The notes under the pieces were generated by a model. The model did no database searches and was not told the origin of the DNA. It saw nothing but the letters and a program-made list of their open reading frames with translations. From positions 1 to 64,000 of the forward strand of contig CAMLLD010000018.1 in the NCBI GenBank assembly GCA_946480785.1: 64,000 nt of DNA, written 5' to 3'. Position numbers and translations under genes: made by a program. Shown in pieces: positions 39,448-48,300 of this stretch; within the stretch, counting starts at the first letter, position 1, and each line of letters opens with the position of its first letter. Origin of the DNA: an uncultured Blastocatellia bacterium. GTDB taxonomy: Bacteria; Acidobacteriota; Blastocatellia; Pyrinomonadales; Pyrinomonadaceae.

Positions 39448-40782
39448 TGCACGGTCGTCGAAGGAGTTGTATTGGGCTCGCAGGAGGAGCTCGGATTCTT
39501 CGCCGGTTGGGGGTTGGGGCATAAGGGTGCCGTCGAGTTGTTCGTAGAGGGGTGGTGGGATGTCGGCGAACTCCGACATTGGACCATAGACGCTGTCCAC
39601 GCCTTCCCGGAAGACGTCGCCAATCAGTAGATTAATGATGTGCGTGCGCTCGTCCGGATACTTCTTCAGAAAACCCGAGAAGCTGAAACCATCGTTGTAG
39701 AACGCGTAGACCAACTTCCGCATCGACTCAATCCCGCGATCGAGCTTCGCCTGATATTGGCCCAGACGCGCGGCGGAAAAGTCGTTGTGATTGAAAGCGT
39801 CGTGGATCGCATCGGCTGCGAGTTCGGCCATCTTCAAGGCGAGCAGCACACCCGACGAGTAGATCGGATCGAGAAAGCCGTAAGCGTCGCCGATGATGAT
39901 GAAACCGTTGCCCGCGTTGTGCTTCGAACGATAAGAGTAATCGAGGATCGAGTAGATCTTGTCAACGCGCTCGCCGCCGGCAACACGACGTCGGCACGGC
40001 TCACACTTCTCGATCTCCTCGTTATAAATCTTCGCGAGGTCCTGCCCGCGGCCCTTCAACAAGTAATCCGGGTCGGCGACGATGCCCACACTCGTGATGC
40101 CGTCGTCGAGCGGGATATACCAGAACCAGCCGCCGCTACCGTGCTCGGTCCGCAAAACCAGCGTCGCGCCGCCATTCAAATCCGGCTCGCGATGCACGTT
40201 TTTCCAATACGAATACAGCACCGCCTTCTTCAGTTTCGGATCGCGCACGCGCCAGCGAAACTTGTTCGACAGCATCGCCATCTGCCCGGTCGCATCGACC
40301 ACAACTTTGGCAAAGAACTGTTCACGCGACCCGTCCGGCATCTGCACTTCCACCCCAACCGCGCGATCGCCTTCAAACAAAACCTGCTTCACGAGCACGC
40401 CCTGATGGACCGTCGCGCCCGACTCAGCCGCGTGGTTAAGCAACAGCTCATCAAACTTCGCGCGCGTCACCTGCCACGTCACCGCGCTCTCATGATGCAC
40501 GGCCTCGAAGAAGTAAAACGGGCGCGACTCTTTCCCCGCCGCGTTCGCAAACTGCACGCTGTACTTCCGCACAAACGGACTCTCGCGCAGTTTCTCGAGC
40601 AAACCCATGCGCCGAAAAGTCCAGTAGGTATCGGTCATCAACGACTCGCCGATGTGATGCCGCGGAAAAATTTCTTTCTCGAAGAGGATTACCTGGCGGC
40701 CTTCGCGCGCCAACATGCTGGCCACAGAACTCCCGGCAGGTCCACCACCCATTACTATAACGTCGTATGTATTGTTATTCAT
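39436..40782 (-). CDS. FAD-dependent halogenase-like oxidoreductase
   Basis: 448 residues. The FAD-binding GGGPAGSS is at 12-19 and GD-AYGFLDP at about 297-304. Two motifs used to recognise single-component flavin-dependent halogenases are both present: W-F-W-Y-I-P (218-223, the WxWxIP motif) and F-L-D-P-I-Y-S-S-G (302-310, the FxPxSxG type). Lys72, in VRKYSVQF, is at the place of the catalytic lysine. Close relatives include other flavoprotein hydroxylases and reductases, so halogenation is a hypothesis. The start overlaps the stop of the radical SAM gene (ATGA). The last four codons and the stop come from a dispersed repeat. Confidence 0.78.
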   Translation of the reverse strand: MNNNTYDVIVMGGGPAGSSVASMLAREGRQVILFEKEIFPRHHIGESLMTDTYWTFRRMGLLEKLRESPFVRKYSVQFANAAGKESRPFYFFEAVHHESAVTWQVTRAKFDELLLNHAAESGATVHQGVLVKQVLFEGDRAVGVEVQMPDGSREQFFAKVVVDATGQMAMLSNKFRWRVRDPKLKKAVLYSYWKNVHREPDLNGGATLVLRTEHGSGGWFWYIPLDDGITSVGIVADPDYLLKGRGQDLAKIYNEEIEKCEPCRRRVAGGERVDKIYSILDYSYRSKHNAGNGFIIIGDAYGFLDPIYSSGVLLALKMAELAADAIHDAFNHNDFSAARLGQYQAKLDRGIESMRKLVYAFYNDGFSFSGFLKKYPDERTHIINLLIGDVFREGVDSVYGPMSEFADIPPPLYEQLDGTLMPQPPTGEESELLLRAQYNSFDDRAATD

Positions 40783-42092
40783 GCGTACCGTACGGTTCTC
40801 AGTTCAGGTTCGAAGAAATCAAGTAAGAAATGATCCACGACCAACAGACCAGGCCGTGTTAACCGGATAGTGCCGTTGTTGCGTTCCACGAGCTGCTTCG
40901 CTTGCAGCTCTTCGTAGACCGGCTGGAACTCCTGCCAAACATCAACGGCAAACTTCTTTTGGAAATAACTGGTATCGAGCGTTCCGGTTTTCAGTTGCAA
41001 CACCATCTCGCGAATCAGCCGCTGCTTGGGTGTCAGCGAGACCGCGCGATAAATCGGCAGGCGACCTTCGTTAATGATGCGCACGTACTCTTCGAAGTTG
41101 TGCGCATTTTGAAAATTAACGCCGCCAAAATGCGAAAACGAGGAAACGCCGAGCCCGATCATGTCGCCGCCGTGCCACAGTGCATCACGATAAATAAACC
41201 GGCACGTTTTCTTTTTCGTCGCGACGATGTCGGTGCCCGCGATTTCGTAGCCGTGCTGCAGAAACTCTTCGAAAGCGTAGTTGAGCCAGTTGCGCTTCGT
41301 GGTCCAATCGGCAATCGGCGACTCAATGCCCTTCTGCAAAATGTCGCGTGAGATGAGCGTGTTGTAGGGCAACTCCATCTGGTAGATGGTTACCGAGTCA
41401 GGCTCGAGTTCGATCGCGCGGCGCACCGCTTCACGCCACTTCTCTTCCGTTTCGCCCATCATCCCCGCGATCAGATCGATATTGATCTGCGGAAAGTCGA
41501 CTTCGCGCGCCCACGCATAAGCACGATAAATTTCCGGCGACAGATGCGCGCGTCCGTTCGCGGCGAGAATCTCATCGTCGAAATGCTCGATGCCGAGACT
41601 GAGACGCGTCACACCAATGTCTTTCAACGTCTCGAGTTTCGACTTGTGCAACGTGCCGGGCTCACACTCAAACGTGACCTCTTCCGCGTTTGCCCAACTC
41701 ACGTGCCGATTCAAGCCCTCGACGAGATAACGCAGTTGCCGATCGCTGATGTACGAAGGCGTGCCGCCGCCGAAGTAAGCAAAACGAAGTCGCCGTCCCT
41801 GAAACGCAGCAGTGCGGCTGTAGAGCTCGTTCTCTTTGATCAGCGCGTCGAGATAGACCTCGATCTCGGAAGCGTTCTTGTCGGTGTAGACTTTGAAGTA
41901 ACAAAAGAGACAACGCTTGCGGCAGAACGGAATGTGCAGATAGAGACCGAGTGGATCGTCTACCCGCGGCGGTTGCGCGAGCGCATCGAGCGCCTGCGGT
42001 ACGAACTCCGGCTGCCACTGCGAGAAGGGCGGGTAGTTCGAGACAAAATAATTCCCTACCTCAGTCCTGGTTTGCGATACCTCTACAGTCAT
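40779..42092 (-). CDS. HemN-like radical SAM protein
   Basis: 437 residues. The phrase YLHIPFCRKRCLFC holds the CxxxCxxC iron-sulfur motif (Cys57, Cys61, Cys64), and FGGGTPS follows at about 98-104. The fourth cysteine that follows the cluster motif in true HemN is absent (Tyr65, Phe66 here). The C-terminal part has a HemN_C-type domain (GLGVSSFSHFGGVNFQN). Family members include coproporphyrinogen dehydrogenase, the haem chaperone HemW and class C radical SAM methylases or cyclopropanases of natural-product pathways. Coupling to a halogenase-like flavoprotein favours a biosynthetic role, but this is inference. Confidence 0.85.
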   Translation of the reverse strand: MTVEVSQTRTEVGNYFVSNYPPFSQWQPEFVPQALDALAQPPRVDDPLGLYLHIPFCRKRCLFCYFKVYTDKNASEIEVYLDALIKENELYSRTAAFQGRRLRFAYFGGGTPSYISDRQLRYLVEGLNRHVSWANAEEVTFECEPGTLHKSKLETLKDIGVTRLSLGIEHFDDEILAANGRAHLSPEIYRAYAWAREVDFPQINIDLIAGMMGETEEKWREAVRRAIELEPDSVTIYQMELPYNTLISRDILQKGIESPIADWTTKRNWLNYAFEEFLQHGYEIAGTDIVATKKKTCRFIYRDALWHGGDMIGLGVSSFSHFGGVNFQNAHNFEEYVRIINEGRLPIYRAVSLTPKQRLIREMVLQLKTGTLDTSYFQKKFAVDVWQEFQPVYEELQAKQLVERNNGTIRLTRPGLLVVDHFLLDFFEPELRTVRYA

Positions 42093-42138
42093 GAATTTAG
42101 CAAATTAGCATCTACGCGCCGGATGAGCAATTGCGCGG

Positions 42139-42144
42139 TATAAT
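42139..42144 (+). promoter_or_regulatory. Possible -10 box before the antiporter gene
   Basis: TATAAT occurs in the divergent gap, 39 bases upstream of the antiporter ATG. No good -35 hexamer is seen at the right distance, so it is a weak call. Confidence 0.35.
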
Positions 42145-42182
42145 CCCTCGCTACTACGCGCGAAGCAATTCATAGGTTGCAC

Positions 42183-43586
42183 ATGCCGCCAACGCCCGGC
42201 TTCAGTTTTTCGGATCGCAAGACCTATTTAGTTTATGCACTGATGCTGCTGTTCGGTGTAGCGGCAGTGGCGCTGATTCTCTGGCTCGGCTCTGGGCCAC
42301 AGATAAACACGAATGCACACGGATCATCGCTAACGGGAAGTCTCTGGCAGAACTTCCGCTCTCCGTTTAGTGTGTTGCTGATCCAAATCGTGGTGATACT
42401 CGCGGCCGCGGGACTCGTCAGTCGATTGTTTCGACGGCTTGGACAACCGCCCGTCATGGGCGAGATGGTCGCGGGAATCATTCTCGGCCCCTCAGTGCTC
42501 GGGTTCTTTTTTCCCGGAGTGATGGCGTTCATTTTTCCGCCGACGTCGCTCGAAACATTGAGACTGCTGAGCCAGATCGGCGTCGTGCTGTTCATGTTCG
42601 TCGTCGGCATGGAGCTGAACGTCAGACACGTAAAAGAGCGCGGGTCGGCGGCGGTGATGATCAGTCACGCCAGCATCGTCGTGCCTTTCGTTCTCGGCAC
42701 GACACTGTCCTTATTTCTCTATCGCGAGCTCGCGCCGCCGGGAACCTCGTTCAGCGCCTTTGCGTTATTCATCGGGGTTGCAATGAGCATCACAGCCTTT
42801 CCGGTGCTCGCCCGAATTCTTGCAGACCGCAACCTGACGCAAACTCAACTGGGCTCGATCGCGCTGACGTGTGCGGCTGTTGACGACGTCACTGCGTGGT
42901 GCATTCTCGCGCTCGTGATCGCGCTCGTGCAGGCGAGCGGCATCGTTGTTTCGTTAACCACGCTCGTCTTCACGTTGTTGTTTGCCGCAGCGATGATCTT
43001 TGTAGTGCGGCCGCAGTTGCGCCGCATGGTAAAACTCGCGACCGGCGCGCACGTCCACACGCGACGTTTGATTGCAGGCGTGCTGGCGCTCGTGCTGATG
43101 TCGGCGCTCGTCACCGAGACGATCGGCATTCACGCCTTGTTCGGCGCCTTCATCGCAGGCGTGGTGATGCCGCCGTCGACAGACTTCCGCCTGTTTCTGC
43201 GCGAGAAGCTGGAAACGTTCAGCGCCGCGGCATTGCTGCCGTTGTTCTTCGCGTTCACGGGCCTGCGCATGCAGGCCACTTTGCTGAACGACTGGCGCAG
43301 TTGGGCGCTTTGCGCGGTCGTTATTCTCGTCGCTATTGCCGGCAAACTCGGCGGCAGCATGTTGATGAGCCGTTGGACGGGAATGAGCTGGTCGCAATCG
43401 TTTTCGCTCGGCGTGTTGATGAACACGCGCGGGCTGGTGGAACTGGTCGTGCTGAATATCGGTTACGACCTCGGCATTCTTTCCGGTCGCATCTTTGCGA
43501 TGATGGTGTTGATGGCGCTGGTCACGACGTTTATGACCGGACCGTTGCTCTCGCTGGTCAACATTCGAGCCAAAGTAACTACATAA
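42183..43586 (+). CDS. CPA2-family cation:proton antiporter
   Basis: 467 residues and about 12-13 membrane helices, with typical CPA2 phrases GEMVAGIILGPSVLG, LLSQIGVVLFMFVVGMELN, AMSITAFPVLARIL and GAFIAGVVMPP. The ALTCAAVDDVTAWC segment holds the paired aspartates of the ion site. It would exchange Na+ or K+ for H+ at the inner membrane; there is no TrkA-N domain at the C-terminus. I chose the ATG at 42183 over an upstream TTG. The first periplasmic loop (residues about 38-48, GPQINTNAHGS) is coded by an ACACGGAT-type repeat, so this loop is probably not conserved. Confidence 0.92.
   Translation: MPPTPGFSFSDRKTYLVYALMLLFGVAAVALILWLGSGPQINTNAHGSSLTGSLWQNFRSPFSVLLIQIVVILAAAGLVSRLFRRLGQPPVMGEMVAGIILGPSVLGFFFPGVMAFIFPPTSLETLRLLSQIGVVLFMFVVGMELNVRHVKERGSAAVMISHASIVVPFVLGTTLSLFLYRELAPPGTSFSAFALFIGVAMSITAFPVLARILADRNLTQTQLGSIALTCAAVDDVTAWCILALVIALVQASGIVVSLTTLVFTLLFAAAMIFVVRPQLRRMVKLATGAHVHTRRLIAGVLALVLMSALVTETIGIHALFGAFIAGVVMPPSTDFRLFLREKLETFSAAALLPLFFAFTGLRMQATLLNDWRSWALCAVVILVAIAGKLGGSMLMSRWTGMSWSQSFSLGVLMNTRGLVELVVLNIGYDLGILSGRIFAMMVLMALVTTFMTGPLLSLVNIRAKVTT
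42294..42325. repeat. ACACGGAT-type repeat inside the antiporter gene
   Basis: GGGCCACAGATAAACACGAAT then GCACACGGATC. It is nearly the same as the intergenic copy at 31301-31333 and keeps the antiporter frame open, coding GPQINTNAHGS. Confidence 0.75.
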
Positions 43587-43599
43587 AAGGAGAACTGCG

Positions 43600-44097
43600 A
43601 TGGCTAAAAAACTGTTGCTTGCGTTTGCTGCAATTACGACGTTGTCGATCCTTGCGCTCGCCGCCACGAAACCAAACTTCAGCGGCACCTGGAACATGGA
43701 CCGCGGGCGCAGCTTCGGCATGCCCGGCGACATGACCCAGATCCTCACCGTCACGCAAAAGGACGATCAGATGGAAGTGGAAACGAAGATCATCCAGCCG
43801 AACAACGAGCGCACCGTCAAAGACACTTATTACTTCGACGGCAAGGAGCATGAGTTCACTCCCGTTGTGCCGCCGGGACAGCCGCCTGCGAAGGGTAAAC
43901 GGATAGCGAGTTGGATGCCGGGTGAAGTGGGCCTGCTGGTGACGGACATAACGACGGTCCAATCACCGAAAGGTGAAGTCACGACTCAGAACCAGCGCAA
44001 GTGGACCGTCAACAGTCAGGGCGAGCTGGTGATTGATTCGTACGTCGACAATCCGCAGATCTCGTACGAAGCGAAGCGGATCTTCAAGAAGCAATAA
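43600..44097 (+). CDS. Small secreted protein, lipocalin-like
   Basis: 165 residues with a signal peptide (1-21). The mature part begins NFSGTWNMDRGRS, a start common in small secreted lipocalin-like proteins, and is rich in alternating beta-strand residues. AAAGGAGAACTGCG precedes the ATG. It lies 13 bases after the antiporter, so the two may be co-transcribed. No function can be assigned. Its stop (TAA) abuts the stop of the convergent propeller gene, forming TAATTA. Confidence 0.7.
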   Translation: MAKKLLLAFAAITTLSILALAATKPNFSGTWNMDRGRSFGMPGDMTQILTVTQKDDQMEVETKIIQPNNERTVKDTYYFDGKEHEFTPVVPPGQPPAKGKRIASWMPGEVGLLVTDITTVQSPKGEVTTQNQRKWTVNSQGELVIDSYVDNPQISYEAKRIFKKQ

Positions 44098-45537
44098 TTA
44101 CTTGCGCGAGATGTCGTAAGCCGCCATCTCGTTCGCGTTGCGCACGAGCAAACGGCCGTCGGCGATCGCCGGGATGTTCCAAGTCTTGCCTTGCAACGCC
44201 GAGAAGCGCGCGACCTCCGTGTAGGCATCGGGCGACGCTTTGACTAAAGCCAGGTCGCCGCTGTCGCTCGTTACGATCAGATTGCCGCTCGCGACGAGCA
44301 ACTGGCCGTAACCGTAACGCCCGCCTTTCCACTTGCGCTCCCCCGTGTTCACGTCGAGACACGTGAGGATTCCTTCATCCATCCCGTAGACGTAGCCGTT
44401 GTAGTAGACCGAGCTGTTGAACTTGTTCTTCATGTTTATGTTTTCCCAAACGATCGTCGCGGTGAGGTCCTGGCCCGTGCCCTTCACTTCCACGAGCGCC
44501 GCGCCTTTGCCGTAACCGGAAGACATGAAGAAGCGGTTCTTGTCGACGACGATGGGTTGAGAAACATTAATGCCCATGCTCGTGTCCCACGGATAACTCC
44601 AGAGCAGTGCGCCTGTCTCCGGCACGAGACCGACGACGCGCGACGCAGTGACAACGAGGATCTGCCGGCGACCCGCAAGCTCCGCGAGCATCGGTGACGA
44701 ATACGCCTGCTGATCGCTCAGCGATTTCCAAACCGGAGCGCCCGTCAGCTTGTTGTAAGCCACGACTGATTTATTGTTCGCGCCGCCCGGAAGCACGATC
44801 ACTTTGTCGTCGACGATCAGCGGTGAACCGGCAACCCCCCATTTCAGATTAGACGCCTGGTTGTCGGAGAGAATGTTCTTGCCCCAAATCACGGCGCCGG
44901 TGTTTGCGTCGAGACAACGCAGTTCACCAGTGCCGCCAAGGGCATAAAGACGACCTTGATCCCACGTCGGCGTAGCGCGTGGACCATCACCCGTGTCGTC
45001 GCCGGGCGTGTACGAAGCGCTCCATTGCTGCGTCCACAACTCACGCCCGGTGGCAACGTCGTAAGCCGCAACAACTTCCTGCCCACGACGCTGCTCGATC
45101 GTGTAAGCGCGTCCGTCAGCAACTGAGAACGAGGCGTAGCCGAGACCGATCGGTTGTTTCCAAAGCGGAGTCAAGCCGTTACTGGGCCAACTCGTCAACA
45201 CAGGCGTAGCTTCGTAATTGCCGTCGCGCTTTGGACCGCGGAAGTTCGTCCAATAGTTTCGCGTGGGAGCAGCGGCGGTCGCCGCAGGACTTTGACCCGG
45301 CGAAGCGCCGGGACTCGACGAGACAACAGGAGCTGTTGTCGCAACCGGAACCGCGGGCGCCTGTGCCGCCTGTTGTCGCCGGTTCTCCTCGAGCGCGTCG
45401 TAATGCGCTTCCAGCGATCGGCTGCGGATAATCCTAAACCCGACCACAGTGGCGATTACGAGAAGCACACAGACGCCAGCGGCGATGAGCAGCGTTCTGG
45501 ACTTGTACCAGGGCGGACTTGTTTTTTGCTCAAACAT
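44098..45537 (-). CDS. Membrane-anchored PQQ-like beta-propeller
   Basis: 479 residues. A basic N-terminus and one hydrophobic helix (about 16-36) are followed by a low-complexity Ala/Pro/Ser linker (about 55-90), then NYWTNFRGPKRDG and the propeller. No signal-cleavage site is evident, so it is probably anchored in the inner membrane with the propeller in the periplasm. Blades include AYDVATGRELW, CLDANTGAVIW, AYNKLTGAPVW and CLDVNTGERKW. It is closely related to the propeller at 34227-35453 (shared GDGPRATPTWDQGRLYALGG phrase). No haem or PQQ-ligand signature. It is the last gene of a minus-strand run of four. Confidence 0.87.
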   Translation of the reverse strand: MFEQKTSPPWYKSRTLLIAAGVCVLLVIATVVGFRIIRSRSLEAHYDALEENRRQQAAQAPAVPVATTAPVVSSSPGASPGQSPAATAAAPTRNYWTNFRGPKRDGNYEATPVLTSWPSNGLTPLWKQPIGLGYASFSVADGRAYTIEQRRGQEVVAAYDVATGRELWTQQWSASYTPGDDTGDGPRATPTWDQGRLYALGGTGELRCLDANTGAVIWGKNILSDNQASNLKWGVAGSPLIVDDKVIVLPGGANNKSVVAYNKLTGAPVWKSLSDQQAYSSPMLAELAGRRQILVVTASRVVGLVPETGALLWSYPWDTSMGINVSQPIVVDKNRFFMSSGYGKGAALVEVKGTGQDLTATIVWENINMKNKFNSSVYYNGYVYGMDEGILTCLDVNTGERKWKGGRYGYGQLLVASGNLIVTSDSGDLALVKASPDAYTEVARFSALQGKTWNIPAIADGRLLVRNANEMAAYDISRK

Positions 45538-45597
45538 AACTACCCCCCGATGAATATTGCCAGGATACTCGTTAGACGCCGCTCAGCCGGGAATGTT

Positions 45598-46920
45598 TCA
45601 ACTGCCGATGCAGTAGAGGTTCTTTTCGCCGCGAATGAAGATGCGCCCGTCGGCAATCGCGGGTGAAGCATACACCGCTTCGCCGACCGAGTTGGTGCCG
45701 ATGATTTCGTGCTTCGGGCCGGCCTTCACGATGAACGTGTCGCCGTCCTCGCTCGTCATCAGGATCTTTCCTTCGAAAGCGACGGGCGAAGCAGTGAACG
45801 TCGCGGGAATCGGAATGCGTCCGCCTTCATACTTCACTTCCCCGGTCTTCGCGTCAATGCACGTAAGCACGCCGCGATCGGTCGTCAGATAAAGATAGTC
45901 GCCGTAGAGAATCGGCGACGGCACGTAAGCAGTGCCCTTCGCGTATGTCCACGGCACGTTCGGCGTGCCCGTCAGATCGCCGCTGCCGCCCAGCTTGATG
46001 GCCATCGCGATCTTCGCGGGAAACCCAGCGACGACAAACACCATTTCATTGTTCGCCACCGGCGAAGGAATCGCATTGCTCTCGACGCCCTTGTGTCGCC
46101 ATAACTCTTTTCCAGTGGCCGGATCGTAACCGATCACGAACTCCGTTCCGCTCGTGATCAACTCCGCACGCTTTGCCGTCCGCACAAGGAGCGGCGTGGA
46201 CCAACTCACCTGCACTTTGCGCGGCGTACGCCAAACTTCCTTGCCCGTCTGCTTGTTCACGGCGACGATAAACGACGACGCGCCGTTCTCTTCGTCACAC
46301 TGAACGATCACGAGGTTCTCAAACAGAATCGGCGACGTGCCCGTGCCCATGCCGACCGTCCCGAGTTTGCCGAGATCCGCTTTCCACGCGAGCTTGCCGT
46401 TGTAGTCGTAGGCGTAGAGTCCTTCGGTGCCGAAGAACGCATAGACTAATTTGCCGTCAGTTGTGGGCGTCGAAGCGGCGTAAGAGCTCTTGCGATGACG
46501 ATTGTCGTAAGGCGTGCCTTCCCACGCGACCGTCTCCCACAGAATCTTGCCGGAGTTACGATCCAGAGCGATCACTTTGAACGTGTGTTTGTGATCGGCG
46601 CCCACGCTGTCCGGGTGGATAAACTCCTTGTCGCCGTCCATGTGCTTGACGGCCTTCGCGCCGGGAACGAGTTCACCTTCGATCGCGGTTGTTAAGAAGA
46701 TCTTGTTACCCCAAACGATCGGCGACGAGTGTCCGCGGCCGGCGATCGGGGTCTTCCATTTGATGTTTTTGGTTGGGGTCCATTCGGCGGGCAAGTTCTT
46801 CTCATTCGAGATGCCCGAGCCATCCGGACCACGCCACTGCGGCCAGTTCGCGGCGAAGCCGGCGGTTGTAAGCAACATTACTGCGACGAAAGCGAAACCA
46901 GTCATACGAGTTACTCTCAC
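45598..46920 (-). CDS. Secreted PQQ-like beta-propeller
   Basis: 440 residues. A signal peptide (about 1-23, ending GFAA) is followed by [12 protein letters not shown]. Blades follow ([47 protein letters not shown]) and the C-terminus ends NLYCIGS. The start is a GTG at 46920 whose last bases overlap the previous stop (GTGA); an ATG at 46905 is possible. Overall very like the upstream neighbour at 46917-48287, so probably a recent duplicate. Expected in the periplasm. No catalytic signature found. Confidence 0.88.
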   Translation of the reverse strand: MRVTRMTGFAFVAVMLLTTAGFAANWPQWRGPDGSGISNEKNLPAEWTPTKNIKWKTPIAGRGHSSPIVWGNKIFLTTAIEGELVPGAKAVKHMDGDKEFIHPDSVGADHKHTFKVIALDRNSGKILWETVAWEGTPYDNRHRKSSYAASTPTTDGKLVYAFFGTEGLYAYDYNGKLAWKADLGKLGTVGMGTGTSPILFENLVIVQCDEENGASSFIVAVNKQTGKEVWRTPRKVQVSWSTPLLVRTAKRAELITSGTEFVIGYDPATGKELWRHKGVESNAIPSPVANNEMVFVVAGFPAKIAMAIKLGGSGDLTGTPNVPWTYAKGTAYVPSPILYGDYLYLTTDRGVLTCIDAKTGEVKYEGGRIPIPATFTASPVAFEGKILMTSEDGDTFIVKAGPKHEIIGTNSVGEAVYASPAIADGRIFIRGEKNLYCIGS

Positions 46921-48287
46921 GGGTTTGATCCTTTGTTGTTCGATCCGTTTTTATCTGTGTTCCCGAAGGCGTAAAGATGCGAAACCGTTCGCACAATGAC
47001 GAGGCCGTTCGAAATCGCCGGCGTCGCCATCATCACTTCACCCACCGGGTTCTTTGAGAGCAACTCATACTTGGGTCCGGCCTTCACGACGAACACATCG
47101 CCGTCTTCGCTGGCCAGATAAATCTTTCCGTCAGACGCGACGGGCGAAGCCGTAAACGCCGCGCCCGTGCCGCCGAGCCGTTCCTGATACACGCGCTCGC
47201 CGGTCTTTGCGTTGTAAGCCGTCATCACGCCCTGGTTCGAGCAGGTGTAGAGCAGATCGCCGTAAACGATCGGCGTCGGCATGTATGGACCACCGCGCTG
47301 TTTGCTCCACGCGATGAACTCGCTCGACTCCTGACCTTCTTTCAACGACAGGTCGCCACTGCCGCCGGGCTTGATCGCGTAGATCGGTTGAATCGGCGCG
47401 TAACCACTCGTGACGAAGATCAGATCGAAAGCGGCGAACGGCGTCGGCGTCGTGATCTCAGACATCGGACCGAGATGCCAAAGTTCCTTTCCCGTCGCCG
47501 GATCGTAACCGCGAATCGCTTTCGGACCGCTGGTGATCAACTCCGCGCGCTGTTTGCCTTCGTAAACCGTCGGCGTGCCCCACGAGGGAATCTCTTCGCG
47601 GTTCGTCTTCCACACTTGCTTGCCGGTCTTGATGTCGTAAGCGGCGATAAACGAATTTTTCTGAATGTCGGCCTGAATGATGACGAGGTTTTTGTAGATG
47701 ATGGGCGAGCTGCCGTATTCCCACTGATAGTCGGCGTCGTAGAACCAACCCGCGTCGAGCACGCCGAGATCCTGTTTCCAAAGCAGCTTGCCGTTCAGGT
47801 CGTAAGCATAGAGCCCTTCCGAACCAAACATCGCGATGAGGTACTTGCCGTCGGTCACGGGCGTGGAAGCAGCGTGCGACGACTTCGGATGGCGCTTAAC
47901 TTTCGGAACACCTTCGTACGCGACGCGCTCCCAAAGTATCTTGCCCGTGTTCTTGTCGATCGCGTAGACCTTCCAGGTGTGCCTCGGATCGTTTTTGACA
48001 GGCGTCGTGTCACCGAAGAGTCCGAAACGAGTCTCGTCTTTTTCGCTGTTGACGGCGGTCGTGACGAAGATCTTGTCGCCCCAAACGACGGGACTCGAAT
48101 GCGCCAGACCGGGAATCTCGATCTTCCAGCGCACGTTCTCCTCGGACTTCGTGTCCCACTTCACCGGCTGGCCGGGACTTTCGACGACGCCGGTCGCACT
48201 TGGACCACGAAACTGCGGCCAGTTCTGGGCGGCTGCGGTGGTTACAAACACACCGACAAATATGAGCGAGAGTGTCAGTCGTTTCAT
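46917..48287 (-). CDS. Secreted PQQ-like beta-propeller with repeat-derived tail
   Basis: 456 residues. A signal peptide (1-20) is followed by NWPQFRGPSATG and blades such as [34 protein letters not shown] and AYNAKTGERVYQ. Paralogues end at LYCIG, but this one continues for 14 residues past LYAFG with an Asn/Gly/Ser-rich tail coded by an ACACGGAT-type repeat. AGAGG lies upstream of the ATG. The gene lies 13 bases after the ankyrin gene and overlaps the next propeller by four bases. Confidence 0.88.
   Translation of the reverse strand: MKRLTLSLIFVGVFVTTAAAQNWPQFRGPSATGVVESPGQPVKWDTKSEENVRWKIEIPGLAHSSPVVWGDKIFVTTAVNSEKDETRFGLFGDTTPVKNDPRHTWKVYAIDKNTGKILWERVAYEGVPKVKRHPKSSHAASTPVTDGKYLIAMFGSEGLYAYDLNGKLLWKQDLGVLDAGWFYDADYQWEYGSSPIIYKNLVIIQADIQKNSFIAAYDIKTGKQVWKTNREEIPSWGTPTVYEGKQRAELITSGPKAIRGYDPATGKELWHLGPMSEITTPTPFAAFDLIFVTSGYAPIQPIYAIKPGGSGDLSLKEGQESSEFIAWSKQRGGPYMPTPIVYGDLLYTCSNQGVMTAYNAKTGERVYQERLGGTGAAFTASPVASDGKIYLASEDGDVFVVKAGPKYELLSKNPVGEVMMATPAISNGLVIVRTVSHLYAFGNTDKNGSNNKGSNP
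46942..46962. repeat. ACACGGAT-type repeat at a coding 3' end
   Basis: On the minus strand GAACACAGATAAAAACGGAT reads like the other copies. It codes the tail residues of the propeller that ends at 46917. Confidence 0.6.
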
Positions 48288-48300
48288 CAGGACCTCTGGG

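Noticed and set aside
4911..46962. The ACACGGAT repeats as transcription terminators in general.
   Set aside because: Only the 39391-39418 copy forms a strong hairpin between convergent genes; others are inside genes or directly before a ribosome site and have no T-run.
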